A stretch of DNA of 64,000 nt, from contig NW_024468543.1 in the NCBI RefSeq assembly GCF_001632365.1, forward strand, positions 328,596-392,595. The letters run 5' to 3'. A model generated the notes under the pieces. The model saw only the letters and a list, made by a program, of their open reading frames with translations, made no database searches and was not told where the DNA came from. This stretch comes from Laetiporus sulphureus 93-53. Taxonomy: Eukaryota > Basidiomycota > Agaricomycetes > Polyporales > Laetiporaceae. Positions 56,641 to 64,000 of this stretch are shown in pieces (the first letter of the stretch is position 1; each line of letters begins with the position of its first letter). A program made the position numbers and the translations under genes.

Positions 56641-58520
56641 TCAATTCGAAACAGAACAAAGTAACTTGCCGTGTGAGACTACCGCTGAGGTGGAGTCCCA
56701 GCTCAGTTCCCTTCCACCGGAATACATCCAGACATCAGATAAAGCGGCACAGGTAGTGCAAAGATGTGCCATGTCGTCTGTGCGGTCAACAACAGCGTCC
56801 TCCCACAGCTGCAAGTTCGATAGAATGGGAAATTGCCGCAACCAGCCGGGTAACTGACTCTATTTTGCAACCTTTTAGCTATCGGACTACGCCAATCCAT
56901 AATGGCCGACTTACCAAGAGCAACGCACTGAAGGAATCCCGTTTATTCTCGCTCGATGCTTGTTCCAACACAACATACTTCACGTTAGGAAGTAGAACAT
57001 CCGATAGCGGAAGTCCAATGATACCGTTCGGTATTTCGTCAACGCCCGCTGCCATAAAAGGAGGAAACGTGCAATTGAGCCAGTACAGCTCCTCAAGCTC
57101 GGAGACGAGCGTGAGCACCTTGGAGAGGCTGCAAACGAACTCGGCGATCTTCTCACAGTGGAGACTAGGGAGAATCGTCAATCTCTCCAGAGTGGCGGCG
57201 CTCGTGCGCTCGTCGCCTAGTATGTGGAGAAGGTACATGGTCGGCACTGCGAGAACCCACAGATGAGATAGATCTGAAGGAGGGGTTCGTCGACGGGCTA
57301 CACGGCCGTAATCTGAATGATATCCTATATGAAGTTCCTCTAGTCCGCGATGGCGCTGCAAGAAACGATCGAGGGCAAGGTGAGTAAGTTCACCCTCGAT
57401 TCGTAGGATGCGGAGGGTAGGGATCGCGAGTCGCTCCAGGATAAGGGACCAGGGAGGGGAAGCGAGACCCGGTGTGACTAAAGTCAGCTCGACTAGTGAA
57501 GTGGAATTGATCATCTGCAATGTCCATTGAGACAAAGAAGAATCGAACAGTGCAGCCACCTGAGGCTGAAATGTTTCCAAGGTGGAGAAGGAAAAGTCAG
57601 GCGAGCAGGACACATGTTTGCATGGTAAGACAGGGCGGCAAATGATGCTACTTCTGTGCCAGAGCGTGATACTCGAAACACAACTGTGACGCAACGTATC
57701 CAGTACCTCCACCAGCTGCTGTCCTGGAGGTGAGTCGAGGAAAAGTTTCACGTTCCGCAATGGTGAATCAGACCCCAGGGACGCGAAGAAACGACCCAAT
57801 CGCATGTATTCGGAAGGGGTGTTGATACCGACACGCAGTATCCGGGGGCACTGGAATAGCAGCGAACGCCGCCAGAAAGAAAGAGTCGCAATGGCATCAT
57901 CTCTGAGTAGGACAACGACTTTGTCAGCTCCGGAAATGCGTAAGCCGTGTCGACGAAGATAAATGGGAACGGTGATATAGTGCATATGACAGGACAGGGT
58001 GGTCAGACACACAAGGTCACTGTCTGGCAGTAACTCAGCAATTGCGAGGACCAGTTCGTTGGGGACATGGAAGAAAGCATCTCTACTGGGTGTAGCAGGT
58101 ATCTAGGACAGTAACCAAAATAAGCGAAAAAGCCCGGACAAACAGAACAGCACTTACGACTGTAAGCTCCTCGTGGATAAGGCACAGTGCGTCTTGATCT
58201 GCTTCGCTTATTGCAACCGAAGATGACTTTGAGTAGTGATGAGAAAGGACGATGAGAAAGGATCAAATAACAAAAGTCAATGGGTACCTACAGCTGGAAG
58301 AAACTCCTTGCCTGTCGACCCGTCATGAAGCTGGGTCGATGCTATTGCGGAAGCAAGCTGCTAAGATCAAATGAACACACTTCTGAACGCCACACTTTTG
58401 AAAACATAGCCATGAACGTACAATTTCCTTCGCAGGGACAGTATCACGGCAATGAATGGCTCTACGTATCCTTGCCACGTAGTAGAAGAGAATGCTAAGC
58501 ACGCTAAGCACAAGACCCAT
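56641..58520 (-). CDS. F-box protein with N-terminal hydrophobic segment (530 aa)
   Basis: Exons 58520-58422, 58360-58292, 58226-58158, 58102-56915 and 56808-56641 are all phase 0, sum 1593 nt. The first exon encodes MGLVLSVLSILFYYVARIRR, which combines a possible MGxxxS N-myristoylation signal with a hydrophobic anchor. The F-box follows: FHVPNELVLAIAELLPDSDL and VCLTTLSCHMHYITVPIYLR. The remainder is leucine-rich (TLRILRIEGELTHLALDRFL, HRGLEELHIGYHSDYG, LERLTILPSLHCEKIAEFVC). Agaricomycete F-box families often have this layout. Probably an SCF adaptor, perhaps at a membrane (inference). A TATA box (58585-58591) lies 65 bp upstream of the start, supporting the chosen first exon. Confidence 0.8.
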
Positions 58521-58897
58521 GACTGCAAGTGATTGATTGACGGGGACAGATGGTTGAGAGGCCCTGGACTGGCGCGGGCCAAGACTTTATATCTCGAATG
58601 CGAATGAGAGAGGGCATTTGAGAGAGGGTGAGAAAGCGCTAAGCTACGCTCGGGACCTTCCACCACCATGGTGCGTACGACAGATTGTGAGACTAGTCCA
58701 GGCAAGCAAAGAGGCGGCAAATTGGTAGCCGGAATAGAGAAAGACAGCCAAATGTGCACAGGACATACGAACAATTAGCATCGAGCCTGGGACAATAGTG
58801 GACGACTAGTACTTACTTGCACGAAAAGCTTACACAACGGAAAGCCCGCTACTCTGAGCAGCTGGAGGCGCAAGGATAGTAGACTAAAAAATTAGTT
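58521..58897. other. Region between F-box gene start and palindrome
   Basis: Promoter of the F-box gene, then from about 58800 diverged copies of the palindrome-associated tandem unit (TACTTACTTGCACGAAAAGC, CAGCTGGAGGCGCAAG). No gene is supported. Confidence 0.45.
58585..58591 (-). promoter_or_regulatory. TATA box of the F-box gene
   Basis: TATAAAG on the minus strand, 65 bp upstream of the start codon at 58520. Confidence 0.5.
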
Positions 58898-60033
58898 GTC
58901 GACCTCGGAACAATGGATGTCGACTTACCTGCACAGAAAAACATACACGACAAATGGGGAGACAATGGACGAGCACGTTATGCATCATCGGCGTTCGCTA
59001 GGGCTGCAGTGCTAAGCAGCGTACGGAAGAATGATGATGAACCATTTGGACAATAAGTGTCAGCCAGAGAGCGTAGCGATGATGAGCCCGCTGCTCTGAG
59101 CAGCCGGAGGCACTCAAGCGGGGAGACAATGGACGCGAGAGGCACTACGCATCGTCGTTGTTCGCCATCTAGAGCGATGCGATAGAAATCCGGGAGAACA
59201 ATACAGACGGAGTTGGATAATTAGCGTCGACCTCAGCGGCCGGAGACGCAAGTAGGGGGACAATGGACGGGGAGCACTACGGATCGTCGGCAATCGCTAT
59301 CAAGAGTGATGCGATTGAGATGAGGGAGAACGATACTAGATGGAGTTGGACAATTAATGTCGATCTCGGGACAACAGAGGCTGACTTACCTGAAGAGAGC
59401 TCGCTGCTTTGAGCAGCCGGAGGTACGAGCAGGGAAGACAATGGACGAGGAACACTAGCATCGTCGGTGTTCGCCATCGAAGCGATGGAAGTGACTTAGC
59501 AGACGGAGCACTAAGAGGGAGAATAGGCATACCTGGCGCGGACGCATATGCCGGATCAAACACAAATGCGCGGCGGGGAACGACTTAGGAAAGAGCGGAT
59601 GATGCGTGCGACGGTGGACGGCATCGGACGGACGATGGTCCACGATGTCTTTTAGCTGCGGCGGTCGATGAACCCGCGGTAGGAGGAGAACGACGAGGAC
59701 GAGGACGAGGACGACAGGACGGTTCATTTTTTTCACGCTCAGGCAAGCCGAACGTAATTTTATTTAACGCTACGCTAGAAGTCTACGACGCCCACGCCGA
59801 CGAGGCTGACGACGACGATGACGTCGCCGCCGCCGACAACGACAACATTGTCTGCTCAACGGACATGACGCCAAGGAGGCCGCCCCACCAAGTGGGCAGC
59901 CACCACCATGGCAGGTGGCGAAGAGAAAAAAGGCGCCCAAGAGCACGCTGGGGTAATATAAAGTTCTTTGTTCAGGGCAGGTCTGCCACTTCCCAATCAG
60001 GATATATGTTCCCACCCCCACGTCTGCGCCACC
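58898..60033. repeat. Left arm of a giant inverted repeat (1,136 bp)
   Basis: Reverse complement of 60151-61286. Landmarks at both inner and outer ends give exactly the same centre (60092), so the arms have no net length difference. Only scattered substitutions are visible. Contains minus-strand outward-reading open frames that mirror those of the right arm. Confidence 0.93.
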
Positions 60034-60150
60034 GTTACCGCTGCCCACTTCCAGATCGAAAAATATGTTCCCACCCCTGCCCACTTCCCGATGAGGATAT
60101 ATGTTCCCACCTCTGCCCACTTCCCGATCAAGATATATGTTCCCACCCAC
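60034..60150. repeat. Palindrome loop with ~36-bp tandem repeats
   Basis: 117-bp spacer made of about three copies of CCCACTTCCCGAT then an ATATATGTTCCCACC core, preceded by a partial GCTGCCCACTTCC copy. The same motif continues into the inner ends of both arms. Confidence 0.85.
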
Positions 60151-61286
60151 GGTGGCGCAGACGTGGGGGTGGGAACATATATCCTGATTGGGAAGTGGCA
60201 GACCTGCCCTGAACAAAGAACTTTATATTACCCCAGCGTGCTCTTGGGCGCCTTTTTTCTCTTCGCCACCTGCCATGGTGGTGGCTGCCCACTTGGTGGG
60301 GCGGCCTCCTCGGCGTCATGTCCGTTGAGTGGACAATGTTGTCGTCGTCGGTGGTGGCGGCGTCGTCGTTGTCGTCGGCCTCGTCGGCGTGGGCGTCGTA
60401 GACTTCTAGCGTAGCGTTAAATAAAATTACGTTCGGCTTGCCTGAGCGTGAAAAAAATGAACCATCCTGTCATCCTCGTCCTCGTCCTCGTCGTTCTCCT
60501 CCTACCGCGGGTTCATCGACCGCCGCAGCTAAAAGACGTCGTGGACCGTCGTCCGTCCGATGCCGTCCACCGTCGCACGCATCATCCGCTCTTTCTAAAG
60601 TCGTTCCCCGCCGCACATTTGTGTTTGATCCAGCATATGCGTCCGTGCCAGGTATGCCTATTCTCCCTCTTAGTGCTCCGTCTGCTAAGTCGCTTCCATC
60701 GCTTCGATGGCGAACACCGACGATGCTAGTGTTCCTCGTCCATTGTCTTCCCTGCTCGTGCCTCCGGCTGCTCAGAGCAGCGAGCTCTCTTCAGGTAAGT
60801 CAGCCTCTGTTGTCCCGAGATCGACATTAATTGTCCAACTCCGTCTAGTATCGTTCTCCCTCATCTCAATCGCATCACTCTTGATAGCGATTGCCGACGA
60901 TCCGTAGTGCTCCCCATCCATTGTCCCCCTACTTGCATCTCCGGCCGCTCAGGTCGACACTAATTATCCAACTCCATCTGTATTGTTCTCCCGGATTTCT
61001 ATCGCATCGCTCTAGATGGCGAACAACGACGATGCGTAGTGCTCCTCGCATCCATTGTCTCCCCGCTTGAGTGCCTCCGGCTGCTCAGAGCAGCGGGCTC
61101 ATCATCGCTACGCTCTCTGGCTGACACTTATTGTCCAAACGGTTCATCATCATTCTTCCGTACGCTGCTTAGCACTGCAGCCCTAGCGAACGCCGACGAT
61201 GCATAACGTGCTCGTCCATTGTCTCCCCGTTTGTCGTGTATGTTTTTCTGTGCAGGTAAGTCGACATCCATTGTTCCGAGGTCGAC
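60151..61286. repeat. Right arm of a giant inverted repeat (1,136 bp)
   Basis: Reverse complement of 58898-60033. Reading outward (plus strand) it contains a TTTATATTACC promoter-like stretch near 60218, a 130-codon open frame 60438-60830 (start codon GTG or TTG-like, Pro/Arg-rich, then DPAYASVPG), and the tandem exon-like units listed separately. No known transposase or protein domain was recognised in the arms. Confidence 0.93.
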
Positions 61287-61600
61287 CTTCTCCTGGATTT
61301 CCATCGCTCCAGATGGCGAACACCGACGATGCCTAGTGGTTCCTCCTCCATTGTCTCCCCACTTGCGCCTCCGGCTGCTCAGCGCAGCGGGCTCTGTGTG
61401 GAGGTATGTCGTCCGCCTCTATTGTCCTGAGGTCGCAACTAATTATCCAAGTCTGTTTGTATCATTCTCCCGTATTTCCATTGCATGAGCGACACCGACG
61501 ATGCGTAATGGGGTGAACAGCGGGCGTATAGATCTGTCGTGTATGCTTTTCGTGCAGGTAAACCCACCACTATTGTTCCAAGGTATCGTGACGCCTAAGA
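60707..61600 (+). repeat. Degenerate tandem array of ~130-172-bp exon-like units
   Basis: Units begin near 60707, 60884, 61016, 61184, 61313 and 61484, each with ATGGCGAACxxCGACGATGC or a close variant, followed by CGTCCATTGTCTCCCC, GCCTCCGGCTGCTCAGAGCAGCG, and most end at a donor-like (A)GGTAAGTC; the intervening stretch ends in TCTAG, CCAG or GATAG just before the next ATGGCG. The first units lie within the palindrome arm and the last two beyond it. The left arm carries the mirror-image array on the minus strand down to about 58800. Confidence 0.75.
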
Positions 61601-61716
61601 CATAGCTTCGCAGGTGGCAGCCCTCGCATCCCTCTCTAACAGTTCTAGCCTTATATAAGGTCGCCATGATGATAGGTATGTCAAGTGCCCACATCACAGC
61701 AGTCTGATTGATAGCC
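61601..61716 (+). promoter_or_regulatory. Probable promoter of the gene at 61717
   Basis: Includes CCTTATATAAGG (61651-61662), a perfect TATA-type palindrome about 60 bp upstream of the ATG at 61717. Confidence 0.55.
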
Positions 61717-62304
61717 ATGCCTCCCTCTCGCCGATGCTACCGAACGCAGCGTCAGTTTCATCCTCATACCATGCGAGTTTGTTTTCAATCTGAAAGATTG
61801 GTCACACCGCCACCTTCCCCCGCTCGGCACGAGTTTGGTCCGGAGAGTACAGCTCCCTCACTGACTGCTGCCGTACTTCTCCACTCCTGCCAAACTATTC
61901 CAAAGCCGAATGGAGAAGTTACTCGCATCGGTCGCGGTGGCTATAATCTCCGAGATGCTTTGCGCTGGAAAGAGGCGCTATACACTCAAGTACAGGTAGG
62001 ACCCATTTTCATGGCCTCACGCATTGTCTCACCATTAGCAGAATACTGTGCATCGTTTAGCAGATGCGCATTTGCAAATACATACATCATTTTCGAAGCA
62101 GTCGTCCCAGGATCTTCAAACGGTCTACACTCTGGTCAGTCCCTACGCCTATCATGTATTTCTTTATGCTTACTTGAGGGATAGGCAGCCAATGACTATC
62201 CATTCTTGACGAAGTATGAGAATAATTGGGTTGTAGCGGACTTTCTCCGCGTGTACCTCAAGAACAAGTCGGCATCTACAAAGAAAAAGACGATGGCAGA
62301 ATGA
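61717..62304 (+). CDS. Small uncharacterised protein (163 aa), likely repeat-associated
   Basis: Exons 61717-61995, 62042-62134 and 62185-62304 are phase 0, sum 492 nt. Starts MPPSRRCYRTQRQFHPHTMR; includes RIGRGGYNLRDALRWKEALY, a helix QNTVHRLADAHLQIHTSFSK and a C-terminus FLTKYENNWVVADFLRVYLK followed by NKSASTKKKTMAE. The (Y)PFLxKYENNW-xx-DFL-x-YLK pattern is common in multicopy agaricomycete proteins that occur near transposons (recollection, not checked). Well-placed TATA box and clean splice sites support expression. It might be the upstream gene of the transposon whose transposase starts after the gap. Confidence 0.65.
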
Positions 62305-62412
62305 GGAGGCTAGAGACTGTTTCTTTTCGGGGGAGGACCGGACGGGAAGGCTGTGATTTGCATGTAGACAGATACTGCGGGATACTGGGCTTCATACGGA
62401 CTTTTCGAATTA

Positions 62413-63331
62413 NNNNNNNNNNNNNNNNNNNNNNNNNNNNNNNNNNNNNNNNNNNNNNNNNNNNNNNNNNNNNNNNNNNNNNNNNNNNNNNNNNNNNNNN
62501 NNNNNNNNNNNNNNNNNNNNNNNNNNNNNNNNNNNNNNNNNNNNNNNNNNNNNNNNNNNNNNNNNNNNNNNNNNNNNNNNNNNNNNNNNNNNNNNNNNNN
62601 NNNNNNNNNNNNNNNNNNNNNNNNNNNNNNNNNNNNNNNNNNNNNNNNNNNNNNNNNNNNNNNNNNNNNNNNNNNNNNNNNNNNNNNNNNNNNNNNNNNN
62701 NNNNNNNNNNNNNNNNNNNNNNNNNNNNNNNNNNNNNNNNNNNNNNNNNNNNNNNNNNNNNNNNNNNNNNNNNNNNNNNNNNNNNNNNNNNNNNNNNNNN
62801 NNNNNNNNNNNNNNNNNNNNNNNNNNNNNNNNNNNNNNNNNNNNNNNNNNNNNNNNNNNNNNNNNNNNNNNNNNNNNNNNNNNNNNNNNNNNNNNNNNNN
62901 NNNNNNNNNNNNNNNNNNNNNNNNNNNNNNNNNNNNNNNNNNNNNNNNNNNNNNNNNNNNNNNNNNNNNNNNNNNNNNNNNNNNNNNNNNNNNNNNNNNN
63001 NNNNNNNNNNNNNNNNNNNNNNNNNNNNNNNNNNNNNNNNNNNNNNNNNNNNNNNNNNNNNNNNNNNNNNNNNNNNNNNNNNNNNNNNNNNNNNNNNNNN
63101 NNNNNNNNNNNNNNNNNNNNNNNNNNNNNNNNNNNNNNNNNNNNNNNNNNNNNNNNNNNNNNNNNNNNNNNNNNNNNNNNNNNNNNNNNNNNNNNNNNNN
63201 NNNNNNNNNNNNNNNNNNNNNNNNNNNNNNNNNNNNNNNNNNNNNNNNNNNNNNNNNNNNNNNNNNNNNNNNNNNNNNNNNNNNNNNNNNNNNNNNNNNN
63301 NNNNNNNNNNNNNNNNNNNNNNNNNNNNNNN
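62413..63331. other. Assembly gap (919 N)
   Basis: Continuous N run. Any open frame crossing it is artificial. Its true length is unknown. Confidence 0.99.
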
Positions 63332-64000
63332 AAAAACTTTTCCTCCTTGATTTACAAATCGACCTGCGCACCCGTGATTGCATCGAGTGGTATCGCAAAG
63401 GGATGGAGTCTGAGCAGAACAGCAGGCAGGCACTTGACGCCTCCAAGCGCTTGCAAACAGAGCAGCGGTGGTTTTTGGAAGCCATAAACGTTGTTCTTGA
63501 CACTGCTAACGGACCACATGGCTCTGCATTGCACCTGTTACGGTCTGCAATGCTACAGCAGCTTCATGAACAGCGTGAACTGCTAGAGTCTTGGTTGTCT
63601 GGAATCGAGGGTCGTTCACCAAATCCTGCAGCGACTTCATCTGGTGCGATCATCGACACAAGTGAGTTTATGTCTATGTCAGGCAATGTCGTATACTCAC
63701 ACAATCAATAGGCAAGCATTTTAGCCATCCCCTTGACCGTGTTAATCCTCTCCTCCTTCTCTCTGTGTTCACTGCGCTGGTTCTCAATCTGCTCGGGCAG
63801 GTTACTCGCAGGTTGTGCAATTTTGCTTTACGTATGCTCAAGCTTATCATTGAATTCGCGTTACGACAAGGCAGCGGGGGGACGATGCAGGAAGAGGGAC
63901 TCCTCAAGAGCTTTCCTACAGACATTCGCAGCGTGCGCAAATTGTTCGGCCTGGATCCCATGGTCACAATCTTTGCAGCGTGTCCCACTTGTTCATCGAC
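63332..64000 (+). CDS. Second Tnp2-like transposase, partial (both ends missing)
   Basis: Exon 63332-63661, then 63712 to the right edge, joined phase 1 across a 50-bp intron (GTGAGT...AATAG). The first exon is charged and helical (MESEQNSRQALDASKRLQTE, LLRSAMLQQLHEQRELLESW); the second encodes a possible hydrophobic segment LLLLSVFTALVLNLLGQ, then LLKSFPTDIRSVRKLFGLDP and MVTIFAACPTCSS, which corresponds to the lead-in to the CPxC zinc motif of Tnp2/Plavaka-type transposases (compare CPACHRLYP in the intact element at 45-52 kb). The 5' end is lost in the assembly gap and the catalytic part lies beyond the window, so intactness cannot be judged. Confidence 0.65.

Noticed and set aside
59968..60414. 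148-codon mirrored frames at the palindrome centre (59770-60216 minus, 59968-60414 plus)
   Set aside because: They read through the loop minisatellite and are identical because of the inverted repeat; no protein-like features.
62226..63503. Three long open frames of 374-397 codons across 62226-63503
   Set aside because: They consist mainly of the 919-base N gap and are artefacts.
1..64000. CRISPR array, bacterial operon or phage features
   Set aside because: Spliceosomal introns throughout show eukaryotic nuclear DNA; the tandem repeats found have no spacer structure.

Overview
The window is nuclear DNA of a filamentous basidiomycete, most likely an agaricomycete. Genes carry many short introns (about 41-110 bp, GTRNGY donors, CAG/TAG and fairly often AAG acceptors), several F-box proteins are present, and there is a basidiomycete-type Tnp2/CACTA (Plavaka-like) transposon. 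Exon chains below were built by hand from reading frame, splice sites and protein family conservation; for nearly every intact gene the exon lengths sum to a multiple of three.

Left half (1-24 kb) is a dense housekeeping block: NOG1 ribosome-biogenesis GTPase (minus, cut by the left edge), an atypical G-protein alpha subunit (plus, 14 exons), a stretch with a ~650-bp direct duplication flanking a possible 68-aa gene, a 1,262-aa disordered Arg/Asp/Pro repeat protein (plus), sorting nexin Snx3 (plus), TRAPPII subunit Trs65 (minus), the mitochondrial GTP/GDP carrier Ggc1 (minus) and the SEACAT/GATOR2 subunit Sea4/Mio (minus). Membrane traffic and nutrient signalling are well represented, but nothing suggests a co-regulated cluster.

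The middle (24-45 kb) mixes conserved genes with lineage-specific ones: a probably frameshifted F-box gene, a metallophosphoesterase, two uncharacterised minus-strand genes (one built from three tandem 138-bp exon+intron units), a 12-exon YAT2-like carnitine acetyltransferase, a signal-peptide/single-TM protein, a second F-box gene and a small hypothetical gene.

The right part (45-64 kb) is repeat-rich: an apparently intact 7.1-kb transposon (14-exon transposase plus a second 5-exon gene) that begins 12 bp after a host stop codon, an uncharacterised 4-exon gene, a fused relic of an ACC-synthase-like aminotransferase and a nitronate monooxygenase, a third F-box gene, a 2.4-kb near-perfect palindrome whose arms hold tandem exon-like units, a small possibly repeat-associated gene, a 919-bp assembly gap, and the 5' part of a second Tnp2-like transposase running off the right edge.
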